From: Jimgerdemannia flammicorona
Taxonomy: Eukaryota > Mucoromycota > Endogonomycetes > Endogonales > Endogonaceae
Assembly: GCA_003990745.1 (NCBI GenBank)
Contig: RBNI01004667.1
Span: 1-13,648 of the forward strand
DNA: 13,648 nucleotides
Direction of reading: 5' to 3'
Every line of letters begins with the position of its first letter. The first letter of the stretch is position 1. Below the pieces are notes generated by a model. It was given only the letters and a program-made list of their open reading frames with translations. It had not been told where the DNA came from and searched no databases. Of this stretch, positions 1 through 8,490 are shown in pieces. The translations under genes were made by a program, and so were the position numbers.

Positions 1-52
1 TTTTTTTTCCATGTCCCATGGCTGAATGCGCGTTCCTCGCTTCTTGGTGTCC

Positions 53-1287
53 TTAATCGGAATGATGTTCGTACTTCTGTATTCGCGTGAAAATGTGTGG
101 TCATTAGCATGCGATAGATAGAATCTTTGATTCGAAGAAGCGTGAAAGGGTTTGAGGTATATACAAACCTTGTATTGCGGCATATGGTAGTAATCGTCCT
201 TGTAGTAATGCTGTGGTGTGGGCCCGATGCATGGTCAGTGGCGAGTGGGTTGTAGTTCGGGCGAAAGGACAGGATCCAGACCAACCTCGTACGGGCCCTA
301 ATGCTTGTCTTTGTTATGCTGCTTTTGACAGAGGGTCGATGCACGATTAGTACGGGTACTGCGGATTTCGAACTTGAGCAATACAAATAAATAAAGTTGT
401 AACAAACCTTGTATGATCAGTAATACTCGTCCTTGTGGTACTGTGCGTATGGTTGATGCATGGTCAGTGATAGTCGCCAATACGAATCGAGCCATTCGAT
501 AAAAGGATCATATAGCGAAATACAAACCTTGTACGGGCTGTACTTCTCGTGTTCACCGTACTTTGGTGCGTAGTCAATATATACTCAGCTCTCGGAGGGC
601 AACTACAATAGGACCAAAAACGGCAAATGTAAAATCGAGAAAGTAATTACCTTGTAAGGCTTCCGCTCGTAGTATTGATGGTAATCGCCGGGGTATTTAT
701 CATAAGCGTATTTCTGGCGGAACACGTCTCGGGGGAAGTCGGTGTCCTTGAGATGGAAGTATTTGGGTAGAAGTAGAAGTCTTTCTCGTTCACGTGAGGA
801 TAGTAGGTAATGCTGTTGTTTTGGACAGACCGATCCGCAGTAAGTGAATATTCGCTGGATCAAAAAATGGAATGAACGGCCGAAGGTTACCTTGTAGTTG
901 TAGTGGTCGTATTTTTTCTATCGTAAGACGAGTGGTCGCTGTAGAGACAAGAGTGCGCGAACAAGGAAGGGTAGATCCGCTATGATGGAGTGGAACCTGC
1001 CTCGTAATACTCGGGATACTCGTGTTTCTTATACCCATGCTGCCAAGAAAAAAAAGAAAAGAAAGCGAGGCAAGGTACAAATAATCAGTAACCCATAGAT
1101 TGCCGTGGGATTGTTTGATAAACAAGCAAGAGCGAGCCACGAAGCGCCAACGCACCTCGTATTCTGGATAATAGTAATCATGTTCCTTCGACTTCTTGTA
1201 CTTGCCGTACTCTTCAGATTTGGCGCCGGCGGTGGCGGTCTGGATGGTGAGGGCGGCGACGAGGGCGGGGAGGAAGAGCTTCGTCAT
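53..1287 (-). CDS. Secreted Tyr/Lys/His-rich protein encoded by tandem microexons
   Basis: I do not recognise the family. Exon 1 (1287-1156) gives 44 residues, beginning with a clear signal peptide MTKLFLPALVAALTIQTATA and then GAKSEEYGKYKKSKEH..YYYPEYE. The following phase-0 exons are 1039-1001 (HGYKKHEYPEYYE), 917-891 (KKYDHYNYK), 713-651 (KYAYDKYPGD then YHQYYERKPYK), 560-528 (YGEHEKYSPYK), 210-169 (HYYKDDYYHMPQYK) and 76-53 (KYEHHSD, stop TAA). Acceptors are AG (ggcag, gatag, gccag, caaag, cacag, tacag). Donors are GT (gtgcgt, gtaacc, gtaatt, gtttgt) except after 1001, where phase suggests GC. The model gives 119 residues; the mature part is about 29% Tyr, 19% Lys and 10% His, with no Cys. 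It is probably a secreted wall, adhesive or host-facing protein (inference). Two further 33-base units at 440-408 and 318-286 contain stops. Exon 4 could instead start at 812, in frame and without a stop. Exon borders are read by eye, so the number of exons used is uncertain. Confidence 0.7.
286..318 (-). other. 33-base microexon with in-frame TAG
   Basis: The acceptor is aaaagcag and the donor gttggt. The unit reads HNKDKH, stop, GPYE, with the TAG at 300-298. It has the same 33-base length and starts 122 bases after the preceding unit's start. An upstream tactaat (branch-point-like) and a pyrimidine-containing stretch support use as an exon. Like its neighbour, it must be skipped to reach the two last exons. 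Confidence 0.45.
408..440 (-). other. 33-base microexon with in-frame TGA
   Basis: It follows the acceptor acgcacag and precedes the donor gtttgtta. It reads YHKDEYY, stop, SYK in the same phase as its neighbours, with the TGA at 419-417. Its length equals that of the sound exon at 560-528, and it ends in TACAAG as that exon does. Including it would end the protein at about 105 residues, with exons 210-169 and 76-53 untranslated. It may be a dead copy, a regulated stop exon, or the normal end of one isoform. Confidence 0.55.
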
Positions 1288-1400
1288 TTGGAGGTTTTGT
1301 GTGGCAAATTAGATCTTGTTGAGGTTGTATTGGGATTTATTTTCTATTTGCTTGGTTAAGAAGTGCTTGATGAAGAGTAATCGAGTAGAGGTGACGCTAC

Positions 1401-1447
1401 TTTTATACCTTTGGAACGAAGGGGCTAGCGGTGAATCCGGATATTGG
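1401..1447 (-). promoter_or_regulatory. TATA box and CCAAT box of the microexon gene
   Basis: On the minus strand, TATAAAA lies at 1407-1401, 114 bases upstream of the ATG at 1287, in the context GGTATAAAAG. A CCAAT motif lies at 1447-1443. Between TATA and ATG the leader is A/C-rich and ends caaaacctccaATG, typical of a well-expressed fungal gene. This supports 1287 as the real start. Confidence 0.6.
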
Positions 1448-2065
1448 ATGTGTGGCGCGATAGGGAAAATGTGATGGTGTGGCGAGATCATCTAGTCGCA
1501 TGGTCAAAGGTGGAGGGGGGAGGGATAGCAACGGAAAAAGGGGAACACAATGGTGTTGTTTCAATATTTTCCACGCGCTTAGGAATCCACACGGCAGCTT
1601 GCAAACTTTCAGTTGCGAAGCTTCTTGATGTACAGATTGTTTAGGCGTAGGCATAAAAGGGCCACAGGACCTCGTAAATATCCCCTTTCCCTTGAACGTT
1701 TCTAGTTAATTGTTTTCATTCATCATGCCATTATTAGGAAATCGCAAAAATGCGTTCGGTAATATATATCATAAAGATGGGGCAGCACCAACACAGAGAT
1801 GTTGGGTTGAAGATCTCTCTAAACACGAAATAGGGACACTTGAAATAATTGCGCACACCCCCATGTTTGCTTCCTGTACTGCCTACTTGACCGCTCCTCC
1901 TCCTTCACACGACACGACACTTTGAACGACGTTCGCTAAGGTTACATGAAACGCGACGAGTTGCTTATCACGATCCATTGTTAAGTGCTCCTGGTCCTCT
2001 CACGCTCATAAGTCGTGTTTTAAGGCTTGAAATACGTTGGAATCCTAGCAAATCGAAGGAACTCC
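1448..2065. other. No gene recognised
   Basis: This is intergenic DNA with ordinary CpG content. The short open frames here have no start context, splice partners or protein-like composition that I can support. The part next to 1447 is presumably upstream regulatory DNA of the microexon gene. Confidence 0.5.
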
Positions 2066-2547
2066 ATGATCCTCACAAACCTTGCAACTGGTCAATCAAA
2101 TTGGCACCCCTCACCAGAGGTAAGACTAAAGTTGTGATATTCTGTGTATTCACTCTTGACTTTCAGAGCACTCTCACGTTTGACGCAAGAAACCTTCCAC
2201 TACATCCAGCCACTCTCCAAGAAGCCACAGCGCCTATGACATTTCACCCCTTGCGAAGAAATTGTAAGTCGTGCCATCAACCACGTCCATGGTATTCCAT
2301 TTCTTCTACGCGAACGTGCGCCTACAACTACTTTAAGGAATTGCTCCCGCTTAACCTCGGATCCTGGCCAGCACGCAAAATTACATGCTGTTCTACTAAT
2401 TACCCAGCCATCTTGAGAGAAAGTCCCGTATACGCTACATCAATCCCCTTAATGGTTAAATGGTTAGCTTGCTCGATCACACTGGCGAATAAAGGTCGAC
2501 CAAAGAACTTCCACATTATCCTCCACTCAATAGTCGACTCGGATTAG
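2066..2547 (+). CDS. Hypothetical one-intron ORF, uncertain
   Basis: The proposed exon 1 is 2066-2119 (MILTNLATGQSNWHPSPE), the intron 2120-2166 (47 bases, gtaagact...gactttcag), and exon 2 is 2167-2547 (starts STLTFDARNLPLHPATLQEA, ends HIILHSIVDSD). The spliced product is 144 residues. The intron has a consensus donor and acceptor and joins the two open frames in phase 0. No domain, signal peptide or membrane segment is evident, and the product is rich in Cys, Trp and His near its middle. A second perfect donor, gtaagt at 2266, could mean another intron. I do not recognise the protein; it may be a decayed gene or chance. Confidence 0.25.
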
Positions 2548-3197
2548 CGGTGTATAGATAACCTTAAATAATTGTGTATGACGGTTTAGTACGCTGCTCT
2601 TGTGATAGCATGTAATTTTGCGAAGGCTGGTGTGAGTTGGAAGTGTGTAAATATTTATATATAATTAGTCCCGAGATTCAATCTAAAGCACGTGACCGTG
2701 CTCCCAAGAAAAGGGAATTGACGAATGAAATCCACATGACAACGAGAATATTACGCATACAAAGGATAAGATAAACCGTAAATTTTATTCTCCTGGACAA
2801 CTTCATTGGTGGGAACAAAGTGCAAGTGGGGGGAGGAGATGGCCGAATTGAAAACACAATGGCACGGACCGCAGGCTCGCAAAATAGCCTTTGGGAAATT
2901 GCGTAAAGCCCCTGAGAAAGTTGTGTAATAACTATTAATGAATGTTCTTTGTCCGAGCCGACGGCTCTGACGGTATTCATTTGATCCTATATCGGATGGA
3001 CAATGGCCGTGAACTCGTTCTCCCCAACGCTTTCGACATTCAATAATGTCTGCTTCAAGTGAAACAGCTTTAACTCAAACCATGGTGCGTCATTGCGCCC
3101 CGTCGACACAATTAATTGATTTACCGTCGACCCTGAGATTTAGAGCGTTTCGGCCAAATTCCCTTTTTGTCGAGCTTGAGCGTGCCACAAGATATGG
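2548..3197. other. No gene recognised
   Basis: This is intergenic DNA before the F-box gene. One minus-strand open frame (2980-2678) has no homology or structure I can name and is left out. I see no repeat or RNA gene. Confidence 0.5.
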
Positions 3198-3204
3198 TAT
3201 AAAA
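3198..3204 (+). promoter_or_regulatory. TATA box of the F-box gene
   Basis: TATAAAA lies 40 bases upstream of the ATG at 3244. This implies a very short untranslated leader and supports that start codon. Confidence 0.45.
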
Positions 3205-3243
3205 TCTCCAAATCATCCATAGCCCATTGCCCAACGATAATAC

Positions 3244-4431
3244 ATGTCCGCCAAAACCTGGTCCGACTGGGGCACCCTCCCATTGGAGGTCTTGAGCATG
3301 ATCCTCTCTAATTTCCACCGGCGTCTTCGCTTTGCCGATCTCCTCGCCAGCTCAATGGTATGCCGCGAGTGGTACGTACAGGCGCGGCGGCTGATCGACG
3401 ACAGGATTTTCCAGAATTTCCTCGCGTCGGACAACTACGTCTTTGAGGATATCCAACGCATTCCTTCGCTACTCGCCAAGTCCAAGCGCCTCGGTCTCGA
3501 CTTTTTGAACCTGATTGAGGAAATGACCATATGCCCCGTGTTTGCGGACGACGACGAATTCGAGGGGTTTGTGGAGGCATATGCCACGGTCCTCCACCTC
3601 CAGCCCCCGAATCTCACGCGGCTCCAAATACATCTCGGCAACGAGAACCTAACACCCGAATATTTCCGATGGCTGTTTGACCGGCTTGAACCCCTTTGCG
3701 GCGGGATCCGATCGGTTCACTTCCGTGGTCATACCGGCTCTACCATCTCTACGTTGTTCGTGAATGTCATTAGACACTACGCCTCAGTCAGCCGCCTGGC
3801 TGTCTTTCTGCGCTCCGTCGCACCCAACCTTGAGACCCTTAGTTTTTCCAATATGTCCCTCGACTCACGCTGGTGCAACTCCATGTCGGCTTGTTACTCC
3901 CTCCGCGAGCTACGTATCGACGGCGCTATTGTTGAGAACCTGGCTCCCGTGCTCGGCTTCCTGTTAAATCTGTCCAAGTTCTGCTACACTTGCGAGCACG
4001 AGGGATACTGGGATGCTGCGATGGTTATCGCAGCGCTCTCTCACCCTCGTCTAACTGACCTCACATATGAGTGCACCCACAGCTTGGACGAGCCTACCGT
4101 ACCGGTTGAGGCGCTATGCGATGCGCTCCGACAGTGCCCGCTATTGGAACGGTTAAAACTGTCGGGAACGCTACTAGTGGACGACGCGTTTCTCTCGGCG
4201 TTACTGAAGGAAGGGCGCGAGCTCAAGCACATTGAACTTGAATGGAGTAATAGGCTCGTGGGGAACGCGGTGGTGTGGAATCGGGAGGCGGGATGGCCCA
4301 GGGCGAGAACGGTGTCGCTTTACGGATGTGATAACGTCATTTGGCAGTTTCTTCACAGTATGCAGGTGGCATGCCCTAAGCTTGAGATCATGAAGCTGCC
4401 AGACCATATGCTGGATGGAAACTTTGTGTAA
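3244..4431 (+). CDS. F-box protein with leucine-rich C-terminal region
   Basis: This is an intact, intronless frame of 395 residues. Residues about 11-52 form an F-box: LPLEVLSMILSNF, a spacer with DLLASS, then MVCREWYVQARRL, matching the LPxE..xxIL..VCRxW pattern that binds Skp1 in SCF ubiquitin ligases (family knowledge). The rest holds irregular LRR-like segments, such as PNLTRLQIHLGN, APNLETLSFSNMSL, SLRELRIDGAIVENL, HPRLTDLTYECTHSL, CPLLERLKLSGTLL and ELKHIELEWSNRL. This is the architecture of RNI-like substrate-binding domains. It probably selects proteins for ubiquitination in the cytosol or nucleus; the substrate is unknown. Codons are GC-richer than the surroundings. Start 3244 is the first in-frame ATG after a TATA box, and the F-box begins ten residues later. 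The gene stands alone and ends in TAA. Confidence 0.9.
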   Translation: MSAKTWSDWGTLPLEVLSMILSNFHRRLRFADLLASSMVCREWYVQARRLIDDRIFQNFLASDNYVFEDIQRIPSLLAKSKRLGLDFLNLIEEMTICPVFADDDEFEGFVEAYATVLHLQPPNLTRLQIHLGNENLTPEYFRWLFDRLEPLCGGIRSVHFRGHTGSTISTLFVNVIRHYASVSRLAVFLRSVAPNLETLSFSNMSLDSRWCNSMSACYSLRELRIDGAIVENLAPVLGFLLNLSKFCYTCEHEGYWDAAMVIAALSHPRLTDLTYECTHSLDEPTVPVEALCDALRQCPLLERLKLSGTLLVDDAFLSALLKEGRELKHIELEWSNRLVGNAVVWNREAGWPRARTVSLYGCDNVIWQFLHSMQVACPKLEIMKLPDHMLDGNFV

Positions 4432-4743
4432 TAAGTGAGTGGCGACTAGATATAGAATGTGAACACCCCGTTTGTACCAATGTCGTAATTACAATCCAAC
4501 ATTGAACTCGAGCAATGCATGTTGATATAGTCACATTGTGGCACGCTCATTTCGTGGAAGCTAGAGTCCCTCGATTCAGAGAATGTATATATTAATGACA
4601 AAAAGGGAAGTATAGGACACGCGGAATAATGACCGATGACTTGACCCAACAAAAACAAAAAATCGAGAAAGGAGCAAGTTCAATGATCATTATTGACGGC
4701 CCCCCCTTTTTTTTTTTTTTTTTTGGACGCGCATGGCGTATGA
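4432..4743. other. Intergenic, with C7/T18 tract
   Basis: This is the 3' flank of the F-box gene. It contains a C7 run (4700-4706) directly followed by T18 (4707-4724). Read on the minus strand, this would be a poly(A) stretch followed by poly(G). No gene is recognised. Confidence 0.5.
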
Positions 4744-5097
4744 AGTCGATTGCGGCATACAAAAAAGCAAACGAATCAACGGCTCATCCCGAGGTTGGTC
4801 GTTCACATTTCCGAATTTCAAAAGCCAGACACCGATCCATTTGCGGAAGGCGACAAGCAGATCGGTTTTGGCATGGTGAGACCGACAGGGGTAGCAGGCG
4901 TACTATATACATACATACACACTGTTTTTCTCTCTCTCTCGAAGGTCAATATGTCAAGCTTTTGTAATTTTCAAAACCGGAACAGGATCAGCTATATTTC
5001 AAGCACTCACCGACCATACCTGTTCTCTCTTCCATTTCTATTTGACGTCCGTGGAAAGCCGTCCGCCTACACAACACTTAGGGAGTTTGCGGGATGA
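4744..5097 (+). CDS. Hypothetical ORF fragment without ATG
   Basis: The frame is open from after the TGA at 4741 to the TGA at 5095-5097. It begins without an ATG; the first Met is at MVRPTGVAG. It contains a protein-like stretch, VVHISEFQKPDTDPFAEGDK, and ends FDVRGKPSAYTTLREFAG. A possible 45-base intron at 4900-4944 (gtacta...pyrimidine run...cgaag) keeps the frame whether removed or not. I do not recognise the family. It could be the last exons of a broken gene or a chance frame. Confidence 0.25.
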   Translation, partial: SRLRHTKKQTNQRLIPRLVVHISEFQKPDTDPFAEGDKQIGFGMVRPTGVAGVLYTYIHTVFLSLSKVNMSSFCNFQNRNRISYISSTHRPYLFSLPFLFDVRGKPSAYTTLREFAG

Positions 5098-5246
5098 GAG
5101 CAATCGATTTTGCCTATCACCACTCAGTCGTGTGCGCGTGATGATATTAGGAAAGACACTGTAATTATAGCCAAAAGAACCGTGTCTTCAACTCATCTTA
5201 GATACCAGTAATTTCCGCCCTATTTTTCCAGCATATATATTGTAGT

Positions 5247-5795
5247 TCAGACGGAATCATTCAGGGACCTGAGAGTTTGAACACCCAATACCAAGTTGAG
5301 GAAATTATCCACAAAATTTTTCAGAGTTCCTCTTGAAGAACCGAAGGACAGAGAAAACCGGTGAAAAGCGAACTCTCCAAGAACTCGAGGACATTCAACC
5401 GAACTCACTTCCTCGACGGTTTCATCCTCAGCACCGATCGGCTTCTTCAAATCGTCATTCCTGAAATCGGCTTCGCCAGACCTAATCCACTCGAGATCGA
5501 GGAAGGTCTGGATCTGCTTGTCAGTTGACTGGCCCTGGTAGCAGTTTATTTGCCTGCCGTTATTGCGATCGCGCAGGGATTTGAGATAGTTTGAGAAATT
5601 CTCGCGTTTGACGGTGAGATATTCGATTTTGCCCTCACCAATGGCGTGGTTGAGTGACTCGACGATTGTGTTCGATGGTCCTGTGGCAATTTCCTCGAGT
5701 ACCTGACCTGGTGATGAATGAGTGCGCCAATTTGCAAGAGGTTCACCTTCAAGCTCCCTTACTTGAACGGCTGGGTCTATCCTACTGTCTAGTCC
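5247..5795 (-). pseudogene. Coding-like open frame, gene fragment without start codon
   Basis: A 549-base frame is open on the minus strand from the stop at 5798-5796 to the stop at 5247, with no ATG in frame. The part from about 5715 to 5409 reads like real protein: EEIATGPSNTIVESLNHAIG, KIEYLTVKRENFSNYLKSLR, STDKQIQTFLDLEWIRSGEA, ending DLKKPIGAEDETVEE. A strong donor GTGAGT follows at 5408-5403, so 5715-5409 may be an internal exon. An acceptor at ctctcag in the 5280s would then give a quick stop. Upstream of about 5715 the same DNA encodes a convincing LRR on the plus strand, so the fragment is probably cut there. Family unknown. Confidence 0.4.
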
Positions 5796-6401
5796 TCAAA
5801 AATTTGCAACTGGACACGGCGAATTTGATAGACAGGCAACAGTGGTTTGAATACTATCGACATTGCTCTGCTCTTATTTCAACCATCTTTGCAACGGATA
5901 GATCTTCTCGGGTGTGATTCCGTCTCTCCAATGCCGACTTTCTCCGGTTCTTTTCCTCTCATCTGGTTGCATATGGGGTCGAATAACATTGGGGAGGATG
6001 GCGCAAAGGCCGTCGCAAAAGTCATCGAGACCAACACAACCCTCACTAGATTGGATTTGAGTTCGAATCTCATCTGGAAGGAGGGTGCAATGGCCATCGC
6101 AAAGGCTCTCGAAACCAACAATGCCCTCATCCAGTTGAATCTGGGATCGAATAACATCGGAAATGAGGGCGCAAAGGCCATCGCAAAAGCCATTGAAGCT
6201 AACAAAACCCTCGAATATTTGGATCTCTCGTCGAATTCCATCGAAAAAGACACAATCAACGCCATCTCCCATCTTCTTAGCTGTAGAGCCAAGCAATCCG
6301 GCATCCAAAGAAGAAAAGTAATTTCCCACGTTCATTCATCGAACACCTTCCCACTGAGCCATGCGAAGTCAGCAAGCCATCGAAGTAAACATAGCACCTG
6401 A
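5700..6401 (+). pseudogene. RNI-type leucine-rich-repeat gene remnant, one frame change
   Basis: Frame A (5700-about 5870) reads NECANLQEVHLQAPLLERLG then LSYCLVLKNLQLDTANL, an LRR signature. Frame B (5832-6401) continues with PSLQRIDLLGCDSVSP and four 28-residue RNI repeats at 5958-6041, 6042-6125, 6126-6209 and 6210-6278, with cores LHMGSNNIGEDGAKAVAKVI, LDLSSNLIWKEGAMAIAKAL, LNLGSNNIGNEGAKAIAKAI and LDLSSNSI. A basic, Ser/His-rich tail ends in TGA. I found no intron that reconciles frames A and B, so a frameshift is likely. RNI repeats bind proteins in a horseshoe fold (family knowledge). Missing 5' parts and the poly(A) tract about 105 bases after the stop suggest a truncated retrocopy. 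A short active gene starting in frame B is possible but lacks an ATG before the repeats, apart from Met in SPMPTF. Confidence 0.6.
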
Positions 6402-6505
6402 ATTTTCTTATCTATAACCTAGCGATAAATTAGTCCAAAGAATCACTCTGTTTTGTATAGATTCCTCAGTGATCTGGTTGTAATTCAAACTTTGCATAAA
6501 TATCT

Positions 6506-6513
6506 AAAAAAAA

Positions 6514-6556
<43 letters not shown>
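6506..6556 (+). repeat. Poly(A) tract after the LRR remnant
   Basis: There are nine A, one T, then 41 A. It lies 105 bases downstream of the LRR stop codon, about a 3' untranslated length, and runs on the same strand. This is what a retroposed mRNA copy or a non-LTR element end would leave. Confidence 0.5.
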
Positions 6557-6558
<2 letters not shown>

Positions 6559-7377
6559 AACAGAGAACAATAAGAAAACCAAATATTCAATAAGGAGATT
6601 TATTAACTAAATCTCAAAATTCCCAACATATAACGTATGCAAGGTTTATGAAACTTCACTTATTCAGAAAGTAAACATACGTTCGGGGCACCTTTTGGAG
6701 GAACTGATTGTAGGCGCCGACTCTAATGCTTGACGCGCATCCGAAATATATTTCAAAATACTTGAAGAGGCGTTCGAGTTAAATATACGTCCCCGATCGC
6801 ATTCAATAGTAGTATGGAAATAGTTAGCAGGATCTTCTTAATGTTAAAGGTTGTGTCGCGTGCAAGGGTATAAAGGTTGATTTGATGAGATAAAAAGGTA
6901 TACCAATCCAGATAGGCCATAAGGTATATACTTTTTAATAAACTTCGTCTCATATGTGTTGATACGTATAGATTCATGTGAATCATTTTGGACCCTGATT
7001 GCCGGTCAATGAACTGTCTTATCTCGGCCGCCTTACGCTTTCACCCTATAATTTTCAGGATCTCTCCAAACTAAAACAAATGACTAATTAAAAGCATAGC
7101 CAAATCACCAACTTTGAGTTTTTGGTAAACTCCCTCTTGACCACGAGCGACGGCTTGGTAGGTTCATCACTGCCGAAACAAACATTGTACTTTGCATATT
7201 TTCTCTATTCATGCGTAAAGCGTCGTGGTACAAGTCATAATCACAGAACAAAATGCGACAATGACATCTGGGAAAATCATCATGACATGACGAAATTTAT
7301 CATGTGATGCTTGTTACGCATCTTTTTTTTTTTCTATGTGAAACGCCATCTCCTTCCCTCCTTTCCTCTACCACTCG
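6557..7377. other. No gene recognised
   Basis: AT-rich DNA with normal CpG occurrence up to 7377. The open frames on either strand are short and hydrophobic, without recognisable features. Confidence 0.5.
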
Positions 7378-8490
7378 TACTAGGTATACTTGTCTACTAA
7401 CTCTGCTGTTGCTTACCCTGCAGAAATATAATAGCATGATAAGTTATCATTGCATAAGATTCACATTCCTTTTTTTTTATATTTTCTTCCCTTCTCCTGG
7501 CCTCTCTCCTGAACTACTCAACCAATACTCACTAACTAATATGACAAACTCATGCCAGTGGACTGACAGAACTGCTGGTAAAGTGTTCAAATATAGTGAA
7601 ACTACAACCAAGTTGCATGGTAGTGGTAATAATGAAGTAACTCTGATATATAAGTATTGAAACAGCTGATGAATAAAATTACAAGCATAGAAATAGAAAA
7701 TAGATACAAAAGGAATTGTTGACTATATAACATTCAATTCTGTCAACCAACAATACCAATTGGTCTTACTATTACCATTCATAACTGTTGAATTGAATAG
7801 TACAGCCCCCACCTATCTCTTCAATTATTCTGAGTATCTTTATCTATCTTTTCAACCTTGATTTTATGGTACATAGTTATACTATTCTCTGTTTTCCTAT
7901 CATTACATTATATCTACTTTCAAGTAATATCATATGTTATATTGAAAACTGACTATTTATAATAATTTATTTAGGTGTTCATATATAGGTAAAGTAAGCT
8001 ATCTATTATAAAAATCTTCTATAAACTTATTGTAAGAAGTAAAATTCATATTATTTCTTTTTTCTCTTTTCTTCTTTCTGCTAATTGTAATTCTCTTATA
8101 GATAAAGCAGTTGATAAGTCATCTATAAATTATATAAATTTTGATTCATTATAAACTCTATTATATTATTACTTACTCAATATATCTCTTCTTATATTCT
8201 TTCATAAAGATCCCTTCTCTCTGCCCTCTTACATATTAATGTTATAAAAAATACAGACCAGCTATTCAATTTCATCAAGAGTAAACTATCTGCTTTTAAA
8301 TTTGACCTATTTCTATTCTGATACTAATAAAGCTTATATATATATATATATATAATATATAATTTACTAAATTAACTTTTTGATAGCATAGATACTCTGT
8401 TGTAAGTTAGTATTTTTTTTTATAGTAAAAAAATCATATATTTACTATCTTTTTAAGAAATTATAATTTACACTCATACTATATCACAGG

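Noticed and set aside
408..440. UGA read as an amino acid, given TGA inside coding-like text here and at 10943
   Set aside because: TAG and TAA also interrupt similar text, and the LRR frame ends naturally in TGA; decay or exon skipping is simpler.
160..570. CRISPR-like array because of regular spacing near 120 bases
   Set aside because: The repeated parts are exon and splice-site text in diverged units, not identical short repeats with unique spacers.
298..863. Minus-strand open frames of 65 and 86 codons, and the 165-codon frame to 790
   Set aside because: They read through introns of the microexon gene. The Y-rich stretches are real exons, but the rest is intronic text.
1105..1359. Plus-strand 84-codon Gly-rich frame
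   Set aside because: It is the antisense of the signal-peptide exon and its promoter side.
3308..3641. Minus-strand frames of 90 and 68 codons
   Set aside because: They are shadows of the GC-rich F-box coding sequence.
5409..5715. Crinkler-type effector for the minus-strand fragment
   Set aside because: DDLKKPIGAEDE only faintly recalls such N-termini, and no other family motif is visible.
5874..6335. Two long minus-strand frames of 153 and 141 codons
   Set aside because: They are antisense shadows of the regular 84-base LRR repeats, which leave the opposite strand stop-free.
7304..7660. Plus-strand 118-codon frame
   Set aside because: It has low-complexity Leu/Phe/Ser text and crosses into the CpG-free repeat, with no domain or start context.
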